Positions 17,134 to 25,586 of a stretch of DNA of 34,573 nucleotides are shown in pieces. Origin of the DNA: SAR324 cluster bacterium (lineage in GTDB: Bacteria; SAR324; NAC60-12). Where the stretch lies: positions 1-34,573 of the forward strand of contig JANQHV010000032.1 in NCBI GenBank assembly GCA_028282505.1. Reading direction: 5' to 3'. Below the pieces are notes generated by a model. That model searched no databases. It was not told where the DNA came from and saw nothing but the letters and a program-made list of their open reading frames with translations. Both the position numbers and the translations under genes were made by a program. Every line of letters starts with the position of its first letter. Position 1 is the first letter of the stretch.

Positions 17134-18201
17134 TTAAACAAAATTTGAATGATTTTGATCTGCATTTAGATACTGAAGAATCATTTGGTTTTTAAGATTC
17201 GCGACACAATGATGATTACAATGGAGAGACGGATTAATCTTATAAAATTTTTCTTTCCCTTTGGACCAAAACGTCGAGAAGCGCTGAGTTTTGATACTGC
17301 CGATTTGACCAGTTGGAGTATAAGCTTTATCTTGACACGAATAGACATTCAAATCAGCACCTATCACACAAAGCATCTGTAAAAAAGGACACCAGGTGTA
17401 ATCTTTATCGAATTTTTCATCCAATTCATGGTAGGCATCAAATACTTCAAAATCAGAATTTGAGGTTTCTGCCAATAATCGATCCACTTGTTGGCGTACC
17501 AATCCGAAAACAGGTTGTTGGTATGCATTGCTCTCCTTACTGTCATTACTAACAATGCAAGCTGAAACTTTCACACTGTCTACTCCTAAATCTTTTAGTC
17601 GAGAAACAGTATCATATACATGAGCAGCGTTTTTCTGATCAACAATAAGGCTAATGCCTAAATAACATTTGCCATTCAATCGCTTAAAATTTTTTAAACG
17701 GTCCATCAGTTTTGTGAATTCACCCAAGCGTATACTTCTATATTGAGAATAGCTTTCATCATCCCATCCGTCTAAAGACACCCTCAACCAAGTCCCGTGG
17801 TGGGCAAACACTTCCGCAAGTTCGCCGTCCAAACGGGCCCCGTTGGTTAATGAAGCGAATTGAATGGGGCTGTCTGCCAAGCGTTTGACAGTTTTTAACA
17901 ACGGTTTATATAAAAAAGGATCTCCACCACCACTGAAGGTAACCGCCTTCACTCCCATTTCGATAATGTCTTCCAGAATCTCCATCATTTTTTCCTCTGG
18001 AATTTGATCTCGTGCCTCCATATCACTTCCCAGCTGCAAATCATCAGCTTTATAAGCACAGTACCAGCAACTATGTCCACACATATTGGTCGGTTTGATA
18101 CGGATGTGGATCGGCGGCAAGATCTTGGAATCTCCAGGAGTTAAGCTATTTATTTTTTCAGAATAATGGAAAATTTTGTAAGGAGTATATAGTAGAGCCA
18201 T
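17134..18201 (-). CDS. Radical SAM / SPASM domain protein
   Basis: A 355-residue radical SAM enzyme. The cluster motif CGHSCWYC gives Cys41, Cys45 and Cys48, and the FSGGGDP strand binds SAM methionine as in the family. The C-terminal third is rich in Cys (CPFLQMLC, VYSCQDKA, HCNHHC), which fits a SPASM-type region for auxiliary iron-sulfur clusters. SPASM enzymes oxidise or crosslink peptides or act on small molecules such as aminoglycosides; no precursor peptide gene is seen nearby, so a carbohydrate substrate is more plausible here. The start is taken at ATG 18199-18201, with GGAG at 18211-18214 placed 9 nt upstream; a TTG at 18216 would add five residues. Confidence 0.85.
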   Translation of the reverse strand: MALLYTPYKIFHYSEKINSLTPGDSKILPPIHIRIKPTNMCGHSCWYCAYKADDLQLGSDMEARDQIPEEKMMEILEDIIEMGVKAVTFSGGGDPFLYKPLLKTVKRLADSPIQFASLTNGARLDGELAEVFAHHGTWLRVSLDGWDDESYSQYRSIRLGEFTKLMDRLKNFKRLNGKCYLGISLIVDQKNAAHVYDTVSRLKDLGVDSVKVSACIVSNDSKESNAYQQPVFGLVRQQVDRLLAETSNSDFEVFDAYHELDEKFDKDYTWCPFLQMLCVIGADLNVYSCQDKAYTPTGQIGSIKTQRFSTFWSKGKEKFYKINPSLHCNHHCVANLKNQMILQYLNADQNHSNFV

Positions 18202-18262
18202 TGGCTTATGCTCCAATTAGTTTCATGATGTGATAACACGTGATTTCTGCCGAGCCCCTCCC

Positions 18263-18287
18263 GACCTCCCCTTGTAAAAGGGAGGTC
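18263..18287. repeat. Intergenic hairpin (GACCTCCC / GGGAGGTC)
   Basis: A perfect 8-bp stem, GACCTCCC at 18263-18270 and GGGAGGTC at 18280-18287, with a 9-nt loop (cttgtaaaa), preceded by a C-rich run (cccctccc). It resembles dispersed 'cctcccct...aaaggggagg' intergenic repeats of environmental genomes. No T-run follows on the minus strand, so a classical terminator for the HemN-like gene upstream is not supported, though it could still affect the transcript. Confidence 0.65.
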
Positions 18288-18323
18288 GTTATTTTCTCTT
18301 CATTTTTATTAAGAAGGGACTAA

Positions 18324-18339
18324 GGGAACGTTTGTTCCC
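18324..18339. repeat. Short hairpin/palindrome GGGAAC-gttt-GTTCCC
   Basis: A perfect 6-bp inverted repeat with a 4-nt loop, about 60 bp beyond the stop of the HemN-like gene that ends at 18400. It could be part of a transcript end or a protein-binding palindrome. There is no adjacent T-run in the transcription direction. Confidence 0.4.
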
Positions 18340-18399
18340 AAATAAGTTGACAGCCTTAAAATTAGGATAAGCTGTAACTTAATGAAGAAACTTCAAAAT

Positions 18400-19839
18400 T
18401 CAAGCTTCAACTGCAGCATAACTCTCATCTTTAGCAAATCCCGTTGAATGCTCTCTAGAATGTTTGTAATCTATGCCTGATCTTTTTAAGACATCAAAAA
18501 CAGCACAGATATTACGACTAAACTGCTTTCCTAATTCAGTAACAGTTATTTTGTCATCATCAAGTTCCAAAATACCTTCTTCGATAAAATCACTTAATTG
18601 ACCAAGTTCATAATCAAAGTATTCTTTAAAGGCAATATTAAATTCTTCTTCTACTTTGCAAAAATCAACAAAAAAATAATTCATAATTTGATGCATCACA
18701 TGACGCCTTATCAGTAAATCTTCATCTAATTTCCATCCTCGCATCACTGGAAGTTTCCCTTGCCGAACAGAGTCTTCATATTCTTGCAATGAATACAAAT
18801 TCTGGACATAATAATAATCTGTTATTCTACCAGCTCCTGATGGACCAAGAGGTATCATATCGGTACACCTACCGGGGGTGTATCCTAAGGAACTTCGATG
18901 CATTTGTTTTTTATTCATAGCTTTCGATACATCATCCTGGCGTTTCGCAAAATGATCCAAACCTATCCGTTCATAGCCATTTTCTAACAGTATTGCAATA
19001 GCGTCACGATTAATCAAAGTTCTTTCCTCAAGTTCCGGCAATTCGCCCATCATTGCGCCATGGTGCTTAAAAATATCAGGCCTGTATCCCAGCACACACA
19101 ACGCAATTCGATCAGGAGACAAGTCAATCACATGTTCCATCGTTTTTCTAAATGTTTCTCTGGTTTGCCCTGGCAACCCGTAAATGAGATCAAAGTTAAC
19201 ACTGTCAAAGGGTTTCCTTAGCTCTGGAGTCAAAAATTTTGCCACCATTTCAGGAGAATGGACTCGGTTTACATTATCTTGAACTTGAGGATCAAAATCT
19301 TGGATGCCAAAAGATATACGATTTATCCCTTTTTCGGCATAAGTCTGTAGCCTTTCTGGTTTAATCGAACGGGGATCGATTTCGATGGTAAATTCCCATA
19401 ACTTCTCAATATTAACTAATGTTTTTAATTTTTCAATCAATTCATCAAACTCTTTTTCTCTAATATAGGTAGGAGACCCACCACCAAGGTGTAATTCCTG
19501 AAACTGAGGAGTGATTGAGTGCTCTTCAAAGAATTCACGTAATAAATCTATTTCTAAATGAAGATTATTTAAAAACCTTTTTACCTTTGCATAGTCGGTA
19601 GTAATATTGACATAGCACTGACAAAAATAACACAATTTAGAACAATAAGGAAAGTGAACATATAAAAGAGCGGGAGTATCTTTTTTATGAAGAAATAGTT
19701 TTTTCAAAGCTGTTTTATAATCTTCTTCCGTGAAATCCTCCGTCCAAACACCCATCAAAGGATAATCCGTATAGAATGACCCTTTGGTGTTATATTTCTG
19801 AATCAAAGTTAGCTCATTTTCCATTAACTTCGTTTTCAT
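18400..19839 (-). CDS. HemN-like radical SAM protein A
   Basis: A 479-residue relative of oxygen-independent coproporphyrinogen III oxidase. It has the N-terminal FYTDYP trip-wire-like segment, the SAM-site Tyr in LLYVHFPYC, and the HemN-type cluster motif CSKLCYFCQC (Cys66, Cys70, Cys73, Cys75). HLGGGSPTY, TIEIDPRS, NFDLIYGLPGQT and a complete C-terminal HemN domain follow. The E. coli HemN substrate-site stretch HRNFQGY reads HRSSLGY here, so the Phe-Gln pair is lost, which argues against a plain haem role. The start at ATG 19837-19839 is set by AAAGGAG at 19848-19854, 8 nt upstream; a start at 19899 lacks support. It has a paralogue at 31713-33119, and both sit just beside duplicated transferase-like genes. 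Confidence 0.85.
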   Translation of the reverse strand: MKTKLMENELTLIQKYNTKGSFYTDYPLMGVWTEDFTEEDYKTALKKLFLHKKDTPALLYVHFPYCSKLCYFCQCYVNITTDYAKVKRFLNNLHLEIDLLREFFEEHSITPQFQELHLGGGSPTYIREKEFDELIEKLKTLVNIEKLWEFTIEIDPRSIKPERLQTYAEKGINRISFGIQDFDPQVQDNVNRVHSPEMVAKFLTPELRKPFDSVNFDLIYGLPGQTRETFRKTMEHVIDLSPDRIALCVLGYRPDIFKHHGAMMGELPELEERTLINRDAIAILLENGYERIGLDHFAKRQDDVSKAMNKKQMHRSSLGYTPGRCTDMIPLGPSGAGRITDYYYVQNLYSLQEYEDSVRQGKLPVMRGWKLDEDLLIRRHVMHQIMNYFFVDFCKVEEEFNIAFKEYFDYELGQLSDFIEEGILELDDDKITVTELGKQFSRNICAVFDVLKRSGIDYKHSREHSTGFAKDESYAAVEA

Positions 19840-19847
19840 TTTTTCTT

Positions 19848-19854
19848 CTCCTTT
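19848..19854 (-). promoter_or_regulatory. Ribosome binding site fixing the HemN-like A start
   Basis: AAAGGAG on the minus strand, 8 nt before ATG 19839. It makes the shorter protein (479 residues) far more likely than the upstream in-frame start at 19899. A weak promoter-like pair (TTGAAA at 19891-19896, TATAAA at 19870-19875, 15-bp spacer) lies just upstream; it is too short-spaced to call. Confidence 0.7.
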
Positions 19855-20038
19855 TATAAAATTCAGTTCTTTATAGCTACCGGGAACCTGTTTCAACACA
19901 GGGCTGGTAGTCTATCAGACTTGTTTTGATGAATAATCTTCTCTTAAAAAATTGATATTATTACACTGATAATTTTTAAATCCAGCGATTTGCACTTGTT
20001 CGCCTGTGCATCTTTAAAAAATCTACAATTTAAAAGCA

Positions 20039-21022
20039 TCACTCTGCTCTCCAGGAACAATAGATTTTATTACAAATCTGATTATGTAAGAAACTCCCAA
20101 TGTATTTATCGTTATAACGCAAATTTTTGCGAGGTTTACTTTTTACGGCTTCTGCACGGGTCAATTCCGTAGAGAAGTAGAAATCGCTGGATCCAACAAA
20201 TTTTATCCGATCCTGTTGTACTAAAGAATGCGCCCATGTGCGATCCCACATATTTAAACTTTTGACTTCTTTAAAAAAATCCACGTCATATCTCTGGGGC
20301 CTCAGTACACAAACTGAAGGAAGATTGTGCACAACTGAATATAAATTCTCACTAATCCGACGGACAGCCATCCCCTGAAAAGTGTTATTCTCATCATGAT
20401 GATCAAATACCCTGTCAAGGAATGGATTTTCAAAAGCCAAGCGCACCAATACAGGATTTGAAAGTTCAACTTTCCCGTCTTTAAAATCTTCTACTTCCTT
20501 CATTTTTACGAAATTATTTATCAACACTCTCGCATGGGCTACCGCAATTGCTTCCAGCTTGTGCTCCGATAGCTTAACAACATTATACCAGGAAAAATTA
20601 CCGATGATTAAGTCCGGAGGAAGCCATAACATGATCGCATTATTTTCCAAGCACATTTTCATATGCTTTGTTAAAATATCCGCAAGAACTTCAACCAACA
20701 CTCCTGATGTTTCAACAAGCCTCATATGCACAGGAATATCAATTTTTATCTCAAATTCTTCATCTGTATAGACATATAACTCTATCTCATAGCCCTCTTC
20801 CAAAAGTTTTGGGATATTTCCTGATTGCAAAGCAGAAGGTAAAGCATAGGACATCAGTAGTTCCAAATAGGATCCCCAAACTGGACAAAAAATATAGATC
20901 TTATTCGTCTCACTAACTGGGCGTCTATCAATCTTAGGAAGATATCTACCCATGAAATATTCATATTTTTTTTTATTAAATTCTCGTTTTATCTTATTTT
21001 CAATTTTATTAATTAATTTCAT
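20039..21022 (-). CDS. Uncharacterised WG/NIP-motif protein, copy 1 (glycosyltransferase-like)
   Basis: A 327-residue protein of a family I cannot name, and the last of four tandem paralogues. Visible signatures are IFCPVWG (44-50), LPSALQSGNIPKL (61-73), a YVYTD strand (83-87), LPPDLIIGN (134-142), AHARV near 163-167, D-ENNT-QG (208-217) and SSDFYF (278-283). The strand-then-slots pattern (open strand with WG, 'PSLL..NIP', 'yTd', 'PD...GN') resembles GT-A-like nucleotide-sugar transferases of surface loci, with PD near 137 a candidate for the metal/sugar site. There is no signal peptide; the N-terminus is strongly basic, as in membrane-associated transferases. It is most like copy 2 (21031-22035), sharing nearly all of its last 25 residues. 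Function is inferred. Confidence 0.75.
   Translation of the reverse strand: MKLINKIENKIKREFNKKKYEYFMGRYLPKIDRRPVSETNKIYIFCPVWGSYLELLMSYALPSALQSGNIPKLLEEGYEIELYVYTDEEFEIKIDIPVHMRLVETSGVLVEVLADILTKHMKMCLENNAIMLWLPPDLIIGNFSWYNVVKLSEHKLEAIAVAHARVLINNFVKMKEVEDFKDGKVELSNPVLVRLAFENPFLDRVFDHHDENNTFQGMAVRRISENLYSVVHNLPSVCVLRPQRYDVDFFKEVKSLNMWDRTWAHSLVQQDRIKFVGSSDFYFSTELTRAEAVKSKPRKNLRYNDKYIGSFLHNQICNKIYCSWRAE
20376..20571. repeat. Highly conserved patch shared with copy 2 (partner 21368-21563)
   Basis: In the first 122 bp (20376-20497 against 21368-21489) I count three differences, and high identity continues to about 20571. The flanking parts of the two genes are clearly more diverged. Synonymous positions are conserved too, so protein constraint alone does not explain it; gene conversion or recent partial duplication does. 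Confidence 0.65.
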
Positions 21023-21030
21023 GGTAATGC

Positions 21031-22035
21031 TTACTCTGCTCTCCAGGAGCAGTAGATCTTATTGCAAATTTGGTTATGTAAGAAATTTCCAATGTATTTA
21101 TCGTTATAAAGCAAATTTTTGCGAGGTGGACTTTTTGTGGCTTCTGCACGGGTCAATTCCGTACAGAAATAGAAATCACTGGATCCGACAAATTTGACAC
21201 GATCTCGTTGAACTAAGAAATGAGTCCAAGCTCGATCCCACATGCTTAAAGCACGAGCTTCTTCAAAAAATGTGATATCTTCCTGCTGGGGTCTGAACAG
21301 ACATATGGAAGGAAGGTTGTGCACAACCGAATATAAATTTTCACCAATCTGACGGGCAGCTATCCCTTGAAAAGTGTTATTCTCATCATTATGATCAAAT
21401 ACCCTGTCAAGGAATGGATTTTCAAAAGCCAAACGTACCAATACAGGATTTGAAAGTTCAACTTTCCCGTCTTTAAAATCTTCTACTTCTTTCACTTTTA
21501 TGAAATCATTTATCAACACTCTCGCATGGGCTGCCGCAATTGCTTCCGGCTTGTGCTCTGAAAGTTTCACAAGGTTGTACCAGGAATAATTTCCGATGAT
21601 TGAATCTGGTGGAAGTGACAACAATATGGCATTGTGCTCCATACACAACTGCATGTGGCGTATTAAAAGACTTGCTAGAATTTCATTCAGCTTCCTGGAG
21701 GTATCAATGATTTTTACATGCAAAGGAAAATCAAGTTCTAACTCAACTTTTTTATCAGTATAGAGATATAACTCTATCTTGTATCCTTCTTCTAATAGTT
21801 TTGGAATGTTTCCAGATTGCAAAACAGAGGGTAAAGAATAGGATGTTAACCAATCCAAGTATTCGCCCCAGGCAGGACAAAAGATATATATCTTATCACT
21901 TTCCTTGACAGGGCGTCTATCGATCTTAGGAAAGTAGTTGCACAAAAAATAATCATATTGTTTTTTTTCAAATTTATTGGCAGTTCGATCAATTCCCCAT
22001 TTCATCCTGCGCCAAATCCTGCTGATCAAAGCCAT
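21031..22035 (-). CDS. Uncharacterised WG/NIP-motif protein, copy 2 (glycosyltransferase-like)
   Basis: A 334-residue close paralogue of the gene just downstream, 8 bp away. It keeps IFCPAWG, LPSVLQSGNIPKLL, LYLYTD, LPPDSIIGN, AHARVL, D-ENNT-QG and SSDFYF. The N-terminal third differs most from copy 1, while the middle and the C-terminus (YNDKYIG-FLHNQICNKIY) are almost the same. The DNA in the middle is nearly identical between the two (see 20376-20571 and 21368-21563), which suggests recent exchange. A basic N-terminus without a signal peptide suggests cytoplasmic, membrane-near work. No strong ribosome site precedes the ATG at 22033-22035. Likely a transferase acting on a glycan step related to that of copy 1; substrate unknown. 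Confidence 0.75.
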   Translation of the reverse strand: MALISRIWRRMKWGIDRTANKFEKKQYDYFLCNYFPKIDRRPVKESDKIYIFCPAWGEYLDWLTSYSLPSVLQSGNIPKLLEEGYKIELYLYTDKKVELELDFPLHVKIIDTSRKLNEILASLLIRHMQLCMEHNAILLSLPPDSIIGNYSWYNLVKLSEHKPEAIAAAHARVLINDFIKVKEVEDFKDGKVELSNPVLVRLAFENPFLDRVFDHNDENNTFQGIAARQIGENLYSVVHNLPSICLFRPQQEDITFFEEARALSMWDRAWTHFLVQRDRVKFVGSSDFYFCTELTRAEATKSPPRKNLLYNDKYIGNFLHNQICNKIYCSWRAE

Positions 22036-22077
22036 AATGTTTTTTGTTCTTTAAACTGATCTCACTATCCACACAGC

Positions 22078-23169
22078 TCAAATATCTCTGTTCACAGTCC
22101 AGAAATTAATCACCGCATTAGCAACGTAATTTGCCATATTTGTTACTGGGGTCAGATACTCATCATTGTATAATCTTCCACTGCGTAGGCAAGGCTTTTT
22201 TTCATGGTCAAAAGTCAATTCCACTGCAAAAAACAGATCACTACTCGGCAAATATTTTATTCGATGCTCTTTAAACAATTCCCTTGGCCACACTTTATCA
22301 AAATAATTGAACGAGTTTTTTTTAAAAAATTCTATATCTGCTGTTGTAAAAAATACCAACCAGAGGTTAGGCACATTATAAATTACTTGATAAGTGTGAT
22401 TATTTAGTTTTCGAATAGCGCACCCATCCCCTGTAGTATTCATCTCCTGATCCTCAAAACAGTTCAAAAAACTTGGGTGACCGTAGTCAAATGAAGCAGC
22501 TACTAAATCCCTATTCTCAATTAGAGAGTGACTCAATCTAGCCTCAAAATCAGCCGCTTTAAATTTTTCATAACTCACCCTTGGCTGGCCTGCGGCTATA
22601 CAAATGGGTTTAGGATAAGCCACTAAATACATATTTGTTATGGAACCATTGCCGAAGATATGATCAGGAGCACAAGCAAACCAATAGGATGCCCTCTCAA
22701 TACACTTTTCTATCGCATGAAGCAAAATATGATCTGCTTTCTGAAATTCATATTTTACAGATAAGTTTTCTAAAAAAATAATTTCAACATCGACCAGCTT
22801 TGATAGTTCTGCAAACTTTTCCTTGTGGTTTTGTTGGATATAGTCGAGATCCGTTTGGTATAAATAAAATAAATGATGGAGTTTACATAGTTTGGATAAT
22901 CGAGGAGCGTTATTGGATTGCAATAAGGAAGGAATACAATAATTGAAGAGCATATCCACGTGTTTTTTTCCCCAAACCATAGTAAAAAAAGTAACTTTAT
23001 TTTCCGGCAAAACTGCGGGTCTTTCGGAAAAAAGTAGATTGTCGAACCGTATTTTCATCCATCTTTTTATTTTTTGTGTGACTACAGAATTCCATACAAA
23101 TTTGTAGTAACCCATGCTTCTGGGATTTATTAAATGATCAAATATTTTTTTTAGCAATCGAGTGTCCAT
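22078..23169 (-). CDS. Uncharacterised WG/NIP-motif protein, copy 3 (glycosyltransferase-like)
   Basis: A 363-residue member of the same family, forming a second sub-pair with copy 4. Signatures are FFTMVWGKKHVDMLF, IPSLLQSNNAPRLSKL, YLYQTDLDY, APDHIFGNGSITNMYL, IAAGQPRVSYEKF, DQEMNTTGDGCAIRKL and SSDLFFAVELTFD. These line up with the motifs of copies 1 and 2, so all four derive from one ancestor, but identity between the sub-pairs is low. The D-E-x-N-x-T-x-x-G-x-x-[VIA]-R segment is the best shared signature. The gene is 6 bp from copy 4's stop, so translational coupling is likely. A basic N-terminal region is present and no signal peptide is seen. Function inferred: transferase-like. Confidence 0.75.
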   Translation of the reverse strand: MDTRLLKKIFDHLINPRSMGYYKFVWNSVVTQKIKRWMKIRFDNLLFSERPAVLPENKVTFFTMVWGKKHVDMLFNYCIPSLLQSNNAPRLSKLCKLHHLFYLYQTDLDYIQQNHKEKFAELSKLVDVEIIFLENLSVKYEFQKADHILLHAIEKCIERASYWFACAPDHIFGNGSITNMYLVAYPKPICIAAGQPRVSYEKFKAADFEARLSHSLIENRDLVAASFDYGHPSFLNCFEDQEMNTTGDGCAIRKLNNHTYQVIYNVPNLWLVFFTTADIEFFKKNSFNYFDKVWPRELFKEHRIKYLPSSDLFFAVELTFDHEKKPCLRSGRLYNDEYLTPVTNMANYVANAVINFWTVNRDI

Positions 23170-23175
23170 ACAATT

Positions 23176-24252
23176 TTATTTTGCTTTCCATACATTGATC
23201 ACAGAGTTTGCATACAAACTACCAAGATTGTAAAAAGGGGTGTCGTATTTGTCACTGTATTTTCGATTTTCGCGTAATCTCGGTTTCTTTTCGTTGTCAA
23301 ATGTGACTTCTGCCACAAAAAAAACATCACTATCACTCACATATTTAATTCTTCTCTCTTTCAATAATTCTCTCGGCCACAGTTTATCAAAATGATTGAA
23401 AGCAAACTGATCAAAAAAACGCATGTCTTTTTCCGTAAAAAATACCAAATAAGTACTGGGTACACTATGAATCGCAGCATAAGTATCTTCGGACAATTTT
23501 CGAACGGAAAGACCATCGCCTGTGCTATTAAGCTCTTGATCATCAAAGCAGTTGGACACACTATCATGCATACATTCAAAAGAGACTTTTACCAGTTCAT
23601 TGTTTTCCACTTGAGTCGTTTTCAACTTTTTTGAAAAATCAATACCTTCTAACTTTTCATAACTCACTCTTATATTAGCGGCGGCTAAACAAATGGGTTT
23701 AGGGTAAGCAGATAAATACATGTTCGTAATCGATCCGTTGCCAAAAATAGAATCTGGAAAACAACCGAACCAGTAAGAGTTTTTTTTGATACACTCTTTT
23801 ATTGAATGAATCAAAGCAAAATGTTGAGTATTCGGGGCATAGCCTTGGGAGGACAAATCTTCCAAAAAAGTGGTTTCGATTTCAACGTACTTTGACAATA
23901 TTTCGAATTCTTCTTTGTAGAATTGATTGATATATTCTAAATCAGATCGGTATAAATAGAAAAGTTGGTAAACCTTGCACAGTTGAGACAATTTGGGGAT
24001 ATTATCAGGCTGCATCATAGTAGAATAACAATATTTGAAGAATAGATCTATATGCTTTTCCCCCCAAACCACAGTGCATAAAGAGAGTTTATTATCTGGT
24101 TTAATTTTGGGTCGTTGGTCAAATATCAATCTATCACACCATACTATAAATTTCAGTCGCAATCTCCGTGCAATATGGACATTAAACAACATGCGATAAA
24201 AATCCAATTTATCAGGATTGTTTTTCAGATGACTCAAGATTCGCTTTAACAT
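23176..24252 (-). CDS. Uncharacterised WG/NIP-motif protein, copy 4 (glycosyltransferase-like)
   Basis: A 358-residue protein and the first transcribed of the four paralogues. Motifs are LCTVVWGEKHIDLFF, MMQPDNIPKLSQL, YLYRSDLEYI, FPDSIFGNGSITNMYL, AAANIRVSYEKL, DQELNSTGDGLSVRKL and DSDVFFVAEVTFD. It is closest to copy 3 throughout. The start overlaps the LIC12192-family gene by 7 bp, tying this family to the sporadic carbohydrate cluster genes. The fold looks like a soluble transferase with a basic amphipathic N-terminus. It is not a recognised CAZy family by eye; other possible roles are a glycan-modifying or glycan-binding enzyme. Confidence 0.75.
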   Translation of the reverse strand: MLKRILSHLKNNPDKLDFYRMLFNVHIARRLRLKFIVWCDRLIFDQRPKIKPDNKLSLCTVVWGEKHIDLFFKYCYSTMMQPDNIPKLSQLCKVYQLFYLYRSDLEYINQFYKEEFEILSKYVEIETTFLEDLSSQGYAPNTQHFALIHSIKECIKKNSYWFGCFPDSIFGNGSITNMYLSAYPKPICLAAANIRVSYEKLEGIDFSKKLKTTQVENNELVKVSFECMHDSVSNCFDDQELNSTGDGLSVRKLSEDTYAAIHSVPSTYLVFFTEKDMRFFDQFAFNHFDKLWPRELLKERRIKYVSDSDVFFVAEVTFDNEKKPRLRENRKYSDKYDTPFYNLGSLYANSVINVWKAK

Positions 24253-24695
24253 TTTCGATTTTCTCTCTGCTCATTGGCATCTTCACATTCAAATACCTGT
24301 GAAACATCGCTTTCCTGTAAAGACAATTGTCTACAAAGAATAATGTCCTCAATCTTAGCGATATCTTGACGATTCTTTATAATTAATTCTTCCAATGCAA
24401 AATGAATTTCAGATCCGTTATCTAGGATTTTTGTATACAGCATTTGCCTTTGTTCAAAGGACTCTGGCAACAAATGTGTCGAATAGAAGATTAAACCAGA
24501 AATGTCATCCAACTCTTCAACAAAAGCATTAAGCATCATATGGCAATGATCCATATAAAATTCAAATATACTGAATATAACATTCAGCATTCTTTTTTCT
24601 GCGTATTTCAAAATGACAAGGTTTTGTACTCTTTGAGGAACGAGTTGCCCTCCAAACTCTCGACTGAATGCGTAGCCCCTATATCCTTTTTTCAT
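24246..24695 (-). CDS. Sporadic carbohydrate cluster protein, LIC12192 family
   Basis: A 149-residue protein whose N-terminus (GYRGYAFSREFGGQLVPQ followed by RVQNLVI) is the signature of the LIC12192 family (TIGR04323), small proteins found only in scattered surface-carbohydrate clusters such as those of Leptospira. The remaining part is mostly helical, and the 24 C-terminal residues are acidic and probably disordered. Biochemical function is unknown. In known clusters it pairs with a 2OG-Fe(II) oxygenase gene, as here: its ATG overlaps that gene's stop by 4 bp (ATGA). The pair probably works together on one glycan modification step. Confidence 0.85.
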   Translation of the reverse strand: MKKGYRGYAFSREFGGQLVPQRVQNLVILKYAEKRMLNVIFSIFEFYMDHCHMMLNAFVEELDDISGLIFYSTHLLPESFEQRQMLYTKILDNGSEIHFALEELIIKNRQDIAKIEDIILCRQLSLQESDVSQVFECEDANEQRENRKC

Positions 24696-25495
24696 TGCAT
24701 TTTAGGCTTTTTATAGTTGTAACCAAAACGAGTTGCTGGACGAATGGTAATGGGCAAAAAGGATTCTCCCATCTCTTTCATGGCATATGGAGACAACAAA
24801 CTCTTGAATCTTACATTGAATGACCATCTGGATTCGTCTTCCTCATTGACTCTACCTCCATGAAACAGAGTATGTGAAAAAATCACACCGCTTCCATAGG
24901 GCACTTCCAGCCAAATGAGATCATGTTTAATTGTCTGATATAACTGTTCCGTGGAAAAATGGTAATATTGATGAAAATTATCTAAAATTTTCTCTGAATC
25001 TGGTTTAGGTAGGATAAAAATAGATTTGGTACGGTAACAATCCACCAGGGAAAACCAGAACACAATTTCATAGGGAGAATTTCCACTCCACACATCTGTA
25101 TGAAGAGGTAACAAAGAGCTATCATCATGGGGCAATTGTAAACTCAAATTACAATTTCTTTGCATGGCCAATTCATTTCCAACAATCCACCCTATATAAG
25201 TTTTTGCCAGGGAATAGATATCTGAACGGAGATCAGGATCATTGACTATTTCTGCAATTATTTTCAGACGAAATTCATTCAGTTCCTCAACCCTGACATG
25301 GTGATGAGTATTATTAAAAAAAATCTCTTCTTTAGAATCTATCTGAGTTTGCAGAATGTTGAGGCTCCACTTGAAAATCTGTGCACGAATCTTATCTAGA
25401 AGATGATAATCTTCCAATGGGAAAATCACATATCCGTTTTCCAAAAACTGCTGAATCACTTCATTTTCTTGTTTATCAAAAAATTTATTACTCAT
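24692..25495 (-). CDS. Sporadic carbohydrate cluster 2OG-Fe(II) oxygenase
   Basis: A phytanoyl-CoA dioxygenase-like Fe(II)/2-oxoglutarate oxygenase of about 267 residues, resembling the TIGR04324 type that accompanies LIC12192-family proteins. The iron facial triad is HTD (His132, Asp134) plus the distal His212 in LFHGGRV; an Arg in RWSFNVRF, 11-17 residues later, would hold 2-oxoglutarate. The double-stranded beta-helix core (FWFSLVDC, IFILPKP, GSGVIFSH) is intact, so it should be active. It probably hydroxylates or oxidises a sugar or its acyl group. The start is placed at ATG 25493-25495, with GAGG 5 nt upstream (25501-25504); ATG 25513 would add six residues. Confidence 0.85.
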   Translation of the reverse strand: MSNKFFDKQENEVIQQFLENGYVIFPLEDYHLLDKIRAQIFKWSLNILQTQIDSKEEIFFNNTHHHVRVEELNEFRLKIIAEIVNDPDLRSDIYSLAKTYIGWIVGNELAMQRNCNLSLQLPHDDSSLLPLHTDVWSGNSPYEIVFWFSLVDCYRTKSIFILPKPDSEKILDNFHQYYHFSTEQLYQTIKHDLIWLEVPYGSGVIFSHTLFHGGRVNEEDESRWSFNVRFKSLLSPYAMKEMGESFLPITIRPATRFGYNYKKPKMQ

Positions 25496-25586
25496 TCTCG
25501 CCTCATAATCCATCTATCCAAAAACATCAACGAAATTTTGATGTTTCTCTGTACATTTTGCCGATTAAAAATCATTCTCCTGAAAT

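Noticed and set aside
17134-18201. RiPP maturase with a precursor peptide
   Set aside because: No short peptide gene with a leader-like sequence is seen in the 111-bp and 198-bp gaps around the SPASM gene.
18263-18287. Rho-independent terminator
   Set aside because: The hairpin is perfect, but the T-run required on the minus strand is missing; listed as a repeat instead.
18400-19839. hemN for haem biosynthesis
   Set aside because: The substrate-site stretch is altered, a second copy exists in the window, and the context is entirely glycan genes, so the symbol was not assigned.
19870-19896. Sigma-70 promoter TTGAAA-15-TATAAA upstream of HemN-like A
   Set aside because: The spacer is 15 bp and the region is A+T-rich, so a chance match is likely.
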